In this document: positions 1-8,850 of the stretch, one piece after another
Layout: each line of letters starts with the position of its first letter
Numbering within the stretch: the stretch's first letter is position 1
Assembly (NCBI RefSeq): GCF_018860705.1
Contig: NZ_JAHKQA010000045.1
Coordinates: 1 to 58,444 of the forward strand
Direction of reading: 5' to 3'
DNA: 58,444 nt
DNA from: Citreicella sp. C3M06
Lineage (GTDB): Bacteria; Pseudomonadota; Alphaproteobacteria; Rhodobacterales; Rhodobacteraceae
The notes under the pieces: generated by a model
The model's input: the letters and a program-made list of their open reading frames with translations, nothing else
Told to the model about the DNA's origin: nothing
The model's database searches: none
Made by a program: the position numbers and the translations under genes

Positions 1-84
1 GATATGTGCAACAACGTCATGCGGCTGCCTCCGCCCTGCTCAACATCCGACGAAAAGGGGGCGGAAGCGCTTTTTCTCGCCGGT

Positions 85-627
85 TCAAATCAATACCCGC
101 ATTGCATCGTAGGGATTTCCCCCGGCCTCCAATCTTTTTCGGTTTTCGAGACAACGGCGGATTGTAACTTCAGGGTCGGAACGCACTACGGCTCCGATCC
201 GCAGACCTTTTCGATAGAAGACACCGCCGTCTTCTTCTCGCGCTTCAATCGAGGCATCTGGAACAAACGGAAACGGGCTCTCCGGATTGAAAGGAGACGG
301 CGTTACGCATAACAGGTGATCCCCCTGCTGAATCACAGAATGCAAGACGAAATTCCCACCTCCTTGAACCAACCATCCGAAGACCTGCTTAGTTTGCCTG
401 ATAGGGTCATTTTTCTCCATGAACCGCGCGTTGGAGTGGCATTTTCGCGGTTCCATTCCAATCTGCCTCAATTGCCAGTCTGAGGCACGCTCAATAATTT
501 CGACTGGTAGTTGAGATATTTCGGAGGCAATCTCTGCTTCCTGCTTGCTTGGCGGAAACAGCCATTCATCGCAAGACTTGATCAGGTCGGCCCTGAGAGC
601 TTCCCGCTTCCGTTTTGCTTCACCCAT
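85..627 (-). CDS. hypothetical protein of the tRNA-Phe element
   Basis: This gene encodes about 180 residues starting MGEAKRKRE; I do not recognise a family. The N-terminal 20 residues are strongly basic, and the rest looks like a soluble mixed alpha/beta protein with no signal peptide or membrane segment. I chose the ATG at 627 over the GTG at 636 because an AAAGGTG ribosome site sits just upstream. The start overlaps the last codons of the primase/helicase gene (stop at 620), so the two are probably co-translated. It is the last complete gene before the left edge. Function unknown; it is an accessory gene of the integrative element by position only. Confidence 0.7.
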   Translation of the reverse strand: MGEAKRKREALRADLIKSCDEWLFPPSKQEAEIASEISQLPVEIIERASDWQLRQIGMEPRKCHSNARFMEKNDPIRQTKQVFGWLVQGGGNFVLHSVIQQGDHLLCVTPSPFNPESPFPFVPDASIEAREEDGGVFYRKGLRIGAVVRSDPEVTIRRCLENRKRLEAGGNPYDAMRVLI

Positions 628-2707
628 TGTTTTCACCTTTCTGTTGGCTGATCACATTTTCATTTGGCTCGAAGGGCCCGAACCCGTCGCAGATCGAATA
701 GAAGCCATTCGAAAATGTGATGCGGTGCGCCCGCGTCAGTTCGCTGATCGCCTTTCCGGCAATGGTTCGGCGTGAATTGGCGTCATCAGACGCGGATACG
801 GAGCGGCTATCCGCGACAAGTGCCTTGTATTCCTTTTCGGAAAGTCTGCCGCCTGCCTGCGCGAGAATATCGAGCGCAGCCTGTCGGGAAGGTGCAAGTC
901 GTCTGATCTTCTTTGGCACCCCGACCATCGGATTACAGCGCGGGAAGGCCATCGAGTCGCCGTCATCATCGAATCCGAAACTGTCGGCAGAGATCGTGAA
1001 GGCCATATCACGCTCGCAGCTACCGTTACGGTTCTTGGTCAGCTTGCCCTTAATGATCCCGGCTTCGGCGTCCTTCTTGACGTGCAGCGCCACGTCCAGC
1101 GCGCCATTCAGGACACTGTGACCGCGCGGGGTGCCGCTTTCGCTCTTCGTGTCGTGGTGGATCAGAACAACCGCCGCGCCCCAAGTGGTGAGCGCCCGCG
1201 CAATGCGGACAATCTGGTTCATCGGTTCGGCTGAGTTCTCATCGAAGCTGCCAAAGGCGACGGCCAGTGTGTCTATGAAGATCAGGTCCGGGCGCTGGGC
1301 TTCCACGGCATCGAGCAGGGCTTGCAGATCGGGCGCGCGCTTCTCTCCGGCTGCGGGCAGTAGGCGGGAAATGCCGCCCACCAAAATGAACCCATCGGTG
1401 CTCCCGTATTCACGCTTGAGCGCCTTCACGCGCCCCTTCATCCCGTGGTGATCTTCTGCGGCGACATAGAACACCTTGCCTTGCCGGGTCCGCATCCCGA
1501 AGGCTTCCTTGCCCAGCGCAACCATATATCCAAGAAACGGGCCAGCGAGGGATTTACCCGCGCCGGGTGCACCGAAGATGCAGCCCAAATCGCCTTGCGA
1601 CAAAAGACCCTTGATTAGGTATTTCCGTGTCTCGGATGCATCGCACTCGTCTGGGGTCAGGAAGCTCAGGCGCGACGCTGAAGGCTTCGGCGGTTCCACA
1701 AAGGGTGGCAGGTCATCGTATTCATCGGCGCAATAACCTACCGTCTCCCTTTCCCAGCCAAAGGCCTTGGCAATCTGGAACAGGGTACCGATCCCGATAG
1801 CGCCACCTCGGAAGGACTTCCACGCCGTCCTTTGCCCTCGTTCATCGAATTTGATAGATTGCCGTGACCAGTGCGACCACATGCCAAACGCTGCATCGGT
1901 GTCGCCGTATTCGTCCTTGAGTGCCATGCCGACGTGCAACCAGGTATCGCGGTCGTCTGCATCAGTGATCATGTCGAGCGCGCGCCGCACCTCTGCCGGG
2001 TCCGCGCGGATGCGCAGGAGGTCAGAAAGGTCAGTGGGTGACACTTCGGGCGCGCGACCTTCGGCAAACCGGCCCTGTGTCACCGGCGAGATTTGGGCCT
2101 TGTCGGTGAAGGGGCGCTCCCAGACATAGGGCTTCCCCGTCTTGGGGTGGATCGAGGGCGGCAAGACTGCCTGCGAACCGGTCCCCATGAGGTCGATTTC
2201 CCAGCCGTCTCCCTTGGCCAGTTTCCGCTTCGGCATGGCTTCGGGCGAAAGGAAGTAGATGTGACGGGAGTCGCCTCCGCTGCCGCTGATCACAGTCGGG
2301 AACGTCTTGGCTTCCGGCCAAATGTCCAGAAGTCTGCCCCAGGCCTCATCGGACTTCGCCGGATCGCGCACATCAAGGTCGATTAGGTGCAAATACCCGT
2401 CGCCAATCGTGGACGGCAAACCAAGACGGACGCCGATGTTTTGCCCTTCACGAAAGGATTCGCGTAGCTCTGATTCGCTGAATTTGGGCGCAGTAGACCA
2501 GCCCGAAGATACAGGGCGCTTCTCTTTTTCATGCAGCCACTGGAGCGCCGCGCCCGCGTTCAACAGGCCAATATTGTTGCTGTCCAACGGTTCGAATGTG
2601 GACGCATCCGGACGCATCTGGACACATAGCAGATCCGACAGATCGGTTTTTGTGGCGCATGGAGACGCTTGCCCGTTCGGGCTTGAAGTGGTATTGTCGA
2701 GGGGCAT
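620..2707 (-). CDS. bifunctional primase-polymerase / RepA-type helicase of an integrative element
   Basis: A 695-residue replication protein. Residues about 40-200 resemble a prim-pol domain, with an acidic LIDLDVRD motif near 107-116. Residues about 235-300 look like a PriCT-2 domain (RALDMITDADDRDTW). A RepA/AAA_25-type ATPase follows, with Walker A GAPGAGKS near 375-383 and a Walker B-like LIFIDTLAV near 475. The C-terminal 80 residues look like a winged helix. Such proteins prime and unwind DNA for phages, satellites and integrative plasmids. The start at 2707 has an AAAAGG ribosome site. It lies between the integrase and a small unknown gene, all on the minus strand. The motif TDLSDLL occurs twice (residues 20-26 and 225-231) and again at the integrase C-terminus. 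Confidence 0.82.
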   Translation of the reverse strand: MPLDNTTSSPNGQASPCATKTDLSDLLCVQMRPDASTFEPLDSNNIGLLNAGAALQWLHEKEKRPVSSGWSTAPKFSESELRESFREGQNIGVRLGLPSTIGDGYLHLIDLDVRDPAKSDEAWGRLLDIWPEAKTFPTVISGSGGDSRHIYFLSPEAMPKRKLAKGDGWEIDLMGTGSQAVLPPSIHPKTGKPYVWERPFTDKAQISPVTQGRFAEGRAPEVSPTDLSDLLRIRADPAEVRRALDMITDADDRDTWLHVGMALKDEYGDTDAAFGMWSHWSRQSIKFDERGQRTAWKSFRGGAIGIGTLFQIAKAFGWERETVGYCADEYDDLPPFVEPPKPSASRLSFLTPDECDASETRKYLIKGLLSQGDLGCIFGAPGAGKSLAGPFLGYMVALGKEAFGMRTRQGKVFYVAAEDHHGMKGRVKALKREYGSTDGFILVGGISRLLPAAGEKRAPDLQALLDAVEAQRPDLIFIDTLAVAFGSFDENSAEPMNQIVRIARALTTWGAAVVLIHHDTKSESGTPRGHSVLNGALDVALHVKKDAEAGIIKGKLTKNRNGSCERDMAFTISADSFGFDDDGDSMAFPRCNPMVGVPKKIRRLAPSRQAALDILAQAGGRLSEKEYKALVADSRSVSASDDANSRRTIAGKAISELTRAHRITFSNGFYSICDGFGPFEPNENVISQQKGENNG
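2599..2628. repeat. three tandem 10-bp repeats inside the primase gene
   Basis: Three consecutive 10-bp units read TGGACGCATC, CGGACGCATC and TGGACACATA. They encode part of VQMRPDAS near the primase N-terminus. They abut the 20-bp repeat at 2628-2647. They could be simple coding repetition or iteron-like binding sites close to the start of a replication gene; the sequence does not decide. Confidence 0.6.
2628..2647. repeat. 20-bp repeat, copy in primase gene
   Basis: The sequence AGCAGATCCGACAGATCGGT matches 19 of 20 bases with 2896-2915 at the end of the integrase gene. On the minus strand both encode TDLSDLL. It contains a CCGA/TCGG inverted repeat with a 4-nt centre. Confidence 0.8.
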
Positions 2708-2888
2708 TCGATAGACCTTTTCTGGTTAGCAAGGCCTCGCAGTCGCAAGCTGCGGGGCCTTTGCATTTTCAAACAGGCCTCATTTTATCATAGCGTATTT
2801 TTCCCACGCAACACACTGAGATTAAAATAAAAAAGTGGCCTCACCCCTTGAAGGTAATAGGTGACATCCCCTTGCCCGTCGCTCTTGT
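2708..2888. other. AT-rich intergenic stretch between integrase and primase
   Basis: These 181 bp hold no gene. They are clearly richer in A and T than the surroundings, especially about 2770-2840 (for example ATTAAAATAAAAAAG). By position this holds the promoter of the primase gene on the minus strand, and an element replication origin is conceivable. Confidence 0.4.
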
Positions 2889-4109
2889 TTAACCCAGCAA
2901 ATCCGACAGATCGGTGTCAATAATCTGGACTGCGGCAGGCGCTTGCTTGACCCGCCCAGCGGCTTCCCATTCATCCAGTTTGTCGCTCCACCACTGCATT
3001 AGCCGCCGCCGCTCTTCCAGGCGCATCCCGCGATAGTACGCCGCCCGCACCGCGTTCTTGGGAGAATGCGCCAAAGCCTTTTCAATCGCATCCGGGGACC
3101 ATAATTCAGACTCGTTCGCCACGGTCGAGAAGGTGGAGCGGAAGCCGTGAACCGTCGCCTTGGTGTAGAAGCCCAGCCGATAGACCAGATAGAGCATCCG
3201 GTTCTCGGAAATCGGCTTCACCGGCTTGTCTCCCGGCACGATGTATCCGCCGCCGTCCGCCATTTCCCGCAACTGATCGAGGATCGCTAGGACCTGCCGA
3301 GACAGGGGCACCACATGGTCCGCGCCCATCTTCATCCGTTCCCCGGGAATGCGCCACACATCACCGTCAATTTCATCCCAGCGTCCGAACCGAATTTCGT
3401 TTGTGCGGCAGGCCGTATGAATGGCCAGCAGAAGCGCAAGACGGCTCTGTGGCTCGCAGTCAGCATTTGACAGTGCATTGAGGAAGGCGGGCATCTCGGA
3501 CGCGCCCAGCGCGGCGACGTGCTTGACCCGAGGCGCTGGGCGCAAGGCTCCACGAAGGTCCGCCGCCGGATCGCGTTTGCACAGGCCGCAGGCAATCCCA
3601 TAGCGGAAAATCGCCCCGAGCGTCTGGTGAATTCGCGACGCCACGTCTAGCGCGCCCCGGGCTTCTACAGCACGAATGATTTTCAAGAGTTCGGGGGCTT
3701 CAATCTCGGCAATGTCACGCTTTCCGATGAACGGGAACACGTCGCGGCGGAACCGAGATGCGATGCGCTCATAGTGCTTTTCGGACCAAGCCCCGCGCTG
3801 CGCTTCCAACCATTCGTTGGCGACACGTTGAAACGCGTTCTGAACGGCCAGCGCATCGCCTTTTGCAGGAGCGACGCCTTCGGTCAGATTGCGCTTCAAT
3901 TCATCCCGCATCGCTCGGGCGGTCGCTAGAGAAACGCGGGGATATTGACCCAGAGTCGCGGTCTGCCGCTTACCCTCGTGGCGGTAGTCTACACGCCAAG
4001 TTTTTGATCCCGCAGGCGAGATATAGAGATACAGCCCAGCGCCATCAGTCATCTTCCGAGGCTTCAGGGCAGGTTTGGCATTTCGACAGGACAGATCAGT
4101 GAGCGACAT
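2889..4109 (-). CDS. P4-type tyrosine integrase of the tRNA-Phe element
   Basis: A 406-residue site-specific recombinase. The N-terminal 90 residues form the DUF4102 arm-binding domain typical of tRNA-targeting integrases (TDGAGLYLYISPAGSKTWRV). A SAM-like core-binding domain follows, then the catalytic domain with the first Arg in HTACRTNEIRFGRW (about residue 235), HGFRS (about 320), and the His and Tyr in ALAHS and AAYYRG near 346 and 357. The set looks complete, so the enzyme is probably active. The gene ends in TDLSDLLG, a motif also found twice in the primase. It starts 150 bp from the 3' end of tRNA-Phe, as expected for an integrase next to its attachment site. Confidence 0.93.
   Translation of the reverse strand: MSLTDLSCRNAKPALKPRKMTDGAGLYLYISPAGSKTWRVDYRHEGKRQTATLGQYPRVSLATARAMRDELKRNLTEGVAPAKGDALAVQNAFQRVANEWLEAQRGAWSEKHYERIASRFRRDVFPFIGKRDIAEIEAPELLKIIRAVEARGALDVASRIHQTLGAIFRYGIACGLCKRDPAADLRGALRPAPRVKHVAALGASEMPAFLNALSNADCEPQSRLALLLAIHTACRTNEIRFGRWDEIDGDVWRIPGERMKMGADHVVPLSRQVLAILDQLREMADGGGYIVPGDKPVKPISENRMLYLVYRLGFYTKATVHGFRSTFSTVANESELWSPDAIEKALAHSPKNAVRAAYYRGMRLEERRRLMQWWSDKLDEWEAAGRVKQAPAAVQIIDTDLSDLLG
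2896..2915. repeat. 20-bp repeat, copy at the integrase 3' end
   Basis: The sequence AGCAAATCCGACAGATCGGT differs at one base from the copy at 2628-2647. It covers the codons for the C-terminal TDLSDLL of the integrase. Synonymous positions are conserved between the two copies. Confidence 0.8.
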
Positions 4110-4120
4110 GGTATCCTCGT

Positions 4121-4150
4121 GACGGTAAGCCTCTTGCTGTCTCTACCGTC
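4121..4150. promoter_or_regulatory. inverted repeat in the integrase promoter region
   Basis: GACGGTA at 4121-4127 and TACCGTC at 4144-4150 form a 7-bp inverted repeat separated by 16 bp. It lies immediately upstream of the integrase start. It could be an operator or an integrase/excisionase binding site. Confidence 0.4.
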
Positions 4151-4168
4151 AGTTTTACCGCCAAAGGC

Positions 4169-4198
4169 TGAGACGTAGTGAGACGTGCTGAGACACGT
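4169..4198. repeat. three direct 10-bp repeats between integrase and tRNA-Phe
   Basis: Consecutive units TGAGACGTAG, TGAGACGTGC and TGAGACACGT lie about 65 bp from the tRNA 3' end. Direct repeats in this position are typical of arm-type sites bound by the integrase N-terminal domain or by an excisionase. The function is inferred from position. Confidence 0.6.
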
Positions 4199-4260
4199 GG
4201 ATACCAAGAAAGTTGATTTTACTCAATTTTCTAGTGCGAAAATGCGCTGTAAGTTAGTTG

Positions 4261-4335
4261 TGGTGCCCGGGGGCGGAATCGAACCACCGACACGAGGATT
4301 TTCAATCCACTGCTCTACCCCTGAGCTACCCGGGC
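4261..4335 (-). tRNA. tRNA-Phe (GAA)
   Basis: Read on the minus strand, the acceptor stem is GCCCGGG paired with CCCGGGC, followed by discriminator A and an encoded CCA at 4261-4263. The D arm is GCTC-AGGGGTA-GAGC, the anticodon loop is TTGAAAA, giving anticodon GAA, and the T loop is TTCGATT. The anticodon stem has one T-T mismatch at its second pair. The 3' end faces the integrase, so this gene is the likely integration target of the left-hand element. Confidence 0.96.
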
Positions 4336-4342
4336 ACTTGGG

Positions 4343-4359
4343 GAGGGGCGCGGCCCCTC
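4343..4359. other. perfect hairpin between tRNA-Phe and mnmH
   Basis: GAGGGGC at 4343-4349 pairs with GCCCCTC at 4353-4359 around a 3-nt loop. A second hairpin, CCACAG/CTGTGG, lies at 4452-4470 just before mnmH. Neither has a clear T-run. Confidence 0.5.
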
Positions 4360-4486
4360 GGGTGTTGGCGGAAATAGCCGAGGCTCAGCGCGGTGTCCAG
4401 AGGCTTTTGCAAGAAAAATCAACTTCGTTGGCTCTGCCAAGGATGGCGCTTCCACAGGGCTGCGCTGTGGGGTAGGTCATGCGCCC

Positions 4487-5545
4487 ATGGCTCTCTTGTT
4501 CTCATCCCCCTCCGAGATGTTGTCGCATGGCTTCGACACCGTCATCGACGTGCGCAGCCCGGCCGAATTTGCCGAGGATCACGTGCCCGGTGCGATCAAC
4601 CTGCCGGTCCTCGACAATGAAGAGCGAGCCCGCGTCGGCACGATCTACAAGCAGCAAAGCCCATTTCTGGCCCGCAAGATCGGCGCGGCGCTGGTGTTCC
4701 GCAACGCGTCGGCACATATCGAAGGGCCGTTGGCGCATCACGATGGCGGCTGGCGACCGCTGATATATTGCTGGCGCGGCGGGCAGCGCTCTGGCTCGTT
4801 CACCTGGATGTTGCAGCAGATCGGCTGGCGGGCCGAGGTCGTCGAGGGGGGCTACCGCTCGTGGCGGCGGCTGGTCACCAAGACACTGTATGACGAGTCG
4901 CTGCCGTTCCGGTTCCTGCAACTGGGCGGCTATACCGGCACCGCCAAGACTGCGCTGCTGCCGCGCCTTGCGGCGCGGGGCGTTCAGGTGATTGACCTCG
5001 AGGGGCTGGCGCGGCACCGGGGATCGCTTCTGGGGGGCATGCCGGGTGGGCAGCCCGCGCAGAAGGGGTTCGAGACGCAACTGGTGCAGCAGCTCGATGC
5101 GCTTGATCCGGCGCGGCCCGTGCTGGTCGAGGCGGAAAGCAGCAAGATCGGTCAGCTGCTGATTCCGCCATCGATCTGGGAGGGCATGAAGACGGCCCAA
5201 TGGATCGAGGTCGGCGCGCCGCTGGAGGCGCGGACCGCCTATCTGGATGCGGCCTATGATGACATCCTGTCGGATGGCGCGCGGCTGAAAGCGCTGCTGA
5301 CGCCGCTGCGCTATCATCGCGGCCATGCGCTGATCGACAGCTGGGAGGCGATGATCGACGCCGGTGAGCGGCTGGCGCTGTGCCGGTCTCTGGCGGCGGA
5401 TCACTACGATCCGGCATATGAGAAATCCATGTCGGCCATGACGCCGAACGTGCTTGAGCGCTTCGAGACGCCTGCGCTGGACGATGCGGCGCTCGAGGCG
5501 CTTGCGGATCGGATCGCGGCGCGGATTCAGACGATCTCGATGTGA
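4487..5545 (+). CDS. mnmH: tRNA 2-selenouridine synthase
   Basis: This 352-residue enzyme replaces sulfur by selenium in 2-thiouridine at the wobble position of certain tRNAs, using selenophosphate. The N-terminal rhodanese domain starts with VIDVRSPAEFAEDH and has the active cysteine in YCWRGGQRS (about residue 93). The C-terminal half carries a P-loop-like GGYTGTAKT near residue 143. Length matches the family. Its last 19 bp overlap the end of the convergent selD gene, so the two selenium genes are convergent rather than one operon. No selenocysteine genes (selA, selB, tRNA-Sec) are visible here. Confidence 0.93.
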   Translation: MALLFSSPSEMLSHGFDTVIDVRSPAEFAEDHVPGAINLPVLDNEERARVGTIYKQQSPFLARKIGAALVFRNASAHIEGPLAHHDGGWRPLIYCWRGGQRSGSFTWMLQQIGWRAEVVEGGYRSWRRLVTKTLYDESLPFRFLQLGGYTGTAKTALLPRLAARGVQVIDLEGLARHRGSLLGGMPGGQPAQKGFETQLVQQLDALDPARPVLVEAESSKIGQLLIPPSIWEGMKTAQWIEVGAPLEARTAYLDAAYDDILSDGARLKALLTPLRYHRGHALIDSWEAMIDAGERLALCRSLAADHYDPAYEKSMSAMTPNVLERFETPALDDAALEALADRIAARIQTISM

Positions 5546-7680
5546 CCGGGCCATGTGCCGGATATGCAGCCAATGACGGCGGCGTCATAGCCAAGCGCGC
5601 GCAGCTGCGCGACCTTTGCGGCTCCGTCCGGTAGCGCGGCCAGTAGGCCGCCGGCGGTTTGCGGATCGAACAGGAGATCTTCGCGCGGTGATTTCGGTGC
5701 GACGCCGGGCACCGCGGCGAGGTTCTTTGGAAACAGCGTCGAGCGGATGCCCTGGGCGGCAAGCGCCTCGGCTCCCGGCAGCAGGGGGATCGCATCGAGG
5801 GTCAGCTCTGCCCCGACCTTGGAGGCCGTCAGCATCCCGTGCAGATGCCCGGCAAGACCAAAGCCGGTGACATCGGTCATGGCGTGGGCCTCGCGCAGCA
5901 GCGCGGCGGCATCGCCTTGCGGGCGTGACATGCTGGAAAGCGCCGCTGCCACGTGATCGCCGCTGGCGCGGCCCTGCATTTCGGCGGCCATAATGACGCC
6001 TGACCCTATGGGTTTGGTCAGGATCAAATCGTCGCCCGCGCGTGCGCCAGACAGGGTGATGGGATCGCTTTCGCACAGGCCGGTGAGGGCGAAGCCGATG
6101 GTCAGCTCGTCGCCCATGGCGCTATGGCCGCCGACGATTTCGGCCCCGGCACCGCGCAGGATCTCGGCCGAGGCGTCGAGGATTTCCGACAGGGTCCGGC
6201 TCGCCAGCGCTTCGGACATGCGCGGCAGGGTGATGCTGGCGGTGGCGGCCTGCGGGGCGGCCCCCATGGCCCAGATGTCGCCAAGCGCATGCACGGCGGC
6301 GATGCGGGCCATCAGCACCGGATCGGCGATAAAGGCGCGCAGATGGTCGGTGGTCATCACCTGCCGTGTTCCGCCAGTCAGCAGCAGCGCGGCATCGTCG
6401 CCGGGCAGCGGCACGACATCGGCGCGGATTGGGGCGGGCAGGCGGGCAAGGGCCGTGCCAAGCGCTTCGCGTCCGACCTTGGCACCGCAGCCGCCGCACA
6501 TCGGCTTGTCGCCAAGCGCCTCGATGGTGCCTGCGGCGCGAGGTGTGGGCAGGGGCGGCGGCGCCATCTGCGGCAGGTCGGTGAACTTGCGCATGAAGGT
6601 CCGGTCGATGCGGTCTTTCCAGCGCCACAACAGCGTGCCTTGGGGGGCGAGGCCAAAGCGATCCGCGAGGGCGGATTTGCGCCCGAGGGAGATGAGCTTC
6701 AGGTAGTCTTTCTGCGGGCGATAGGGGCGAAGATTGTCGGTCTCGGCGAGGCGGCGACGCAGGTTGTCATGCAAAAGCGGCGCTTCGCGCACCGCGAAGA
6801 CGCCGGCCTTGGGGCGGGGGGCGTGGGCCAGATGGGCGCAATCTCCGGCGGCAAAGATGTCGGGGTCCGAGCTTTGCAGGGTTGGAGAGACGGTGACGAA
6901 GCCGTCATGGGTATCAAGGCCGGTCTGCGCCAGCCACGCGGCGGGCAGGGCGCCTGCCGCGCCGGTGATGAATTGTGCTTCAAGAACCTCGCCAGAGGCG
7001 AGGTGCACGCCGCCGACGGTGATCTTCGTGATGGCGGTGTGCTCATGCAGGGTGACGCCCTGCGCCCTGAGTGCCTGTCGCATCTTTGCCGCGGCAGCTG
7101 GGCGCAGCGCACTCAGCGCCTCGGCGCGATCGATCAGGTGGACCACGGCGTCGCGGCCCTTTGCGCGCAGGGCATGGGCCATGGCGGCGGCGAGTTCGGC
7201 ACCGGCGACGCCGCCCCCGATGACCGCAACCGAGGCAAAGGGGCCATCGCGAAAGGCGGCCCAGCGGGCGGCGAACGGGCCAAGCGGTTTGGCCGGGGTG
7301 GCGTGATCTGCAAAGCCCGGCAGGTCTGGCATCGCGGAGGTGATGCCGATGTCGATCGAGGCAACGTCGTAGCCGATGGGCGGGCGGCCCGGCACGTGTA
7401 TTTCTCGAGTCGTACGGTCGATGCCGACGGCGCTGCCAAGGATCACCCGCGCCCCGGCGAAACGCGCCAGTTTCACCAGATCGATGTCGAGCTCATCGCG
7501 GGTGTAGTGCCCGGCGACGAATCCGGGGAGCATTCCGGAATAGGGCGCTGTCGGTCCCGGGTTGATGACGGTGACGCGGGCTCCGGGCAGGGGGGACATG
7601 CCCCACATGCGCAGCACAAGCGCGTGCGAGTGGCCGCCGCCGATCAGCACGAGATCCTTGGTGAGGGGAAGGTGCATCAT
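5527..7680 (-). CDS. selD: selenide, water dikinase (SelD) fused to an NADH-dehydrogenase-like flavoprotein
   Basis: The protein is about 717 residues with two parts. Residues 1-365 are an NDH-2-like FAD/NAD oxidoreductase (LVLIGGGHSHALVLRMW, IGGGVAGAELAAAMA, AAGDCAHL). Residues about 385-717 are selenophosphate synthetase, with the catalytic CGGCGAK motif near residue 393 and GDDAALL downstream. It makes selenophosphate from selenide and ATP, the donor for MnmH next door. I chose the ATG at 7680 (MMHLPLT) because AGGAG lies just upstream; longer starts add an unlikely tail. The fusion is known from several bacteria. The flavoprotein may deliver reduced selenium, but this is inference. Confidence 0.92.
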   Translation of the reverse strand: MMHLPLTKDLVLIGGGHSHALVLRMWGMSPLPGARVTVINPGPTAPYSGMLPGFVAGHYTRDELDIDLVKLARFAGARVILGSAVGIDRTTREIHVPGRPPIGYDVASIDIGITSAMPDLPGFADHATPAKPLGPFAARWAAFRDGPFASVAVIGGGVAGAELAAAMAHALRAKGRDAVVHLIDRAEALSALRPAAAAKMRQALRAQGVTLHEHTAITKITVGGVHLASGEVLEAQFITGAAGALPAAWLAQTGLDTHDGFVTVSPTLQSSDPDIFAAGDCAHLAHAPRPKAGVFAVREAPLLHDNLRRRLAETDNLRPYRPQKDYLKLISLGRKSALADRFGLAPQGTLLWRWKDRIDRTFMRKFTDLPQMAPPPLPTPRAAGTIEALGDKPMCGGCGAKVGREALGTALARLPAPIRADVVPLPGDDAALLLTGGTRQVMTTDHLRAFIADPVLMARIAAVHALGDIWAMGAAPQAATASITLPRMSEALASRTLSEILDASAEILRGAGAEIVGGHSAMGDELTIGFALTGLCESDPITLSGARAGDDLILTKPIGSGVIMAAEMQGRASGDHVAAALSSMSRPQGDAAALLREAHAMTDVTGFGLAGHLHGMLTASKVGAELTLDAIPLLPGAEALAAQGIRSTLFPKNLAAVPGVAPKSPREDLLFDPQTAGGLLAALPDGAAKVAQLRALGYDAAVIGCISGTWPGHIEIV

Positions 7681-7764
7681 CGGGCGGCTCCTGTTACGGC
7701 GGGGACACGCGGCCCTTAGCATGGCGCGCGCCGGTTGCCCATGCGCGGGACTGCAGCGTTGCAA

Positions 7765-7813
7765 GGGGGGGCGCTGCCCCCCTCACCCCCCGGGATATTT
7801 GAGGCCAGAAGAA
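7765..7813. repeat. G/C hairpin plus Rhodobacterales-type intergenic repeat, copy 1
   Basis: A GGGGGGC/GCCCCCC hairpin at about 7765-7782 is followed by CCCCCCGGGATATTT and GGCCAGAAGAA at 7786-7813. Related copies lie at 10066-10124 and 15784-15862. It sits just after the ABC ATPase gene and before selD, where it may end or stabilise the transporter transcript. Confidence 0.7.
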
Positions 7814-7817
7814 GGGG

Positions 7818-8846
<1,029 letters not shown>

Positions 8847-8850
8847 TTTC

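Noticed and set aside
4-312. Forward open frame opposite the first hypothetical gene
   Set aside because: It is antisense to the better-supported gene 85-627, has no ribosome site and no recognisable protein.
6124-7719. Long forward open frame of 531 codons opposite selD
   Set aside because: It is the shadow of selD in GC-rich DNA; its composition (Gly, Arg and Ala runs) is not protein-like, and selD is certain.
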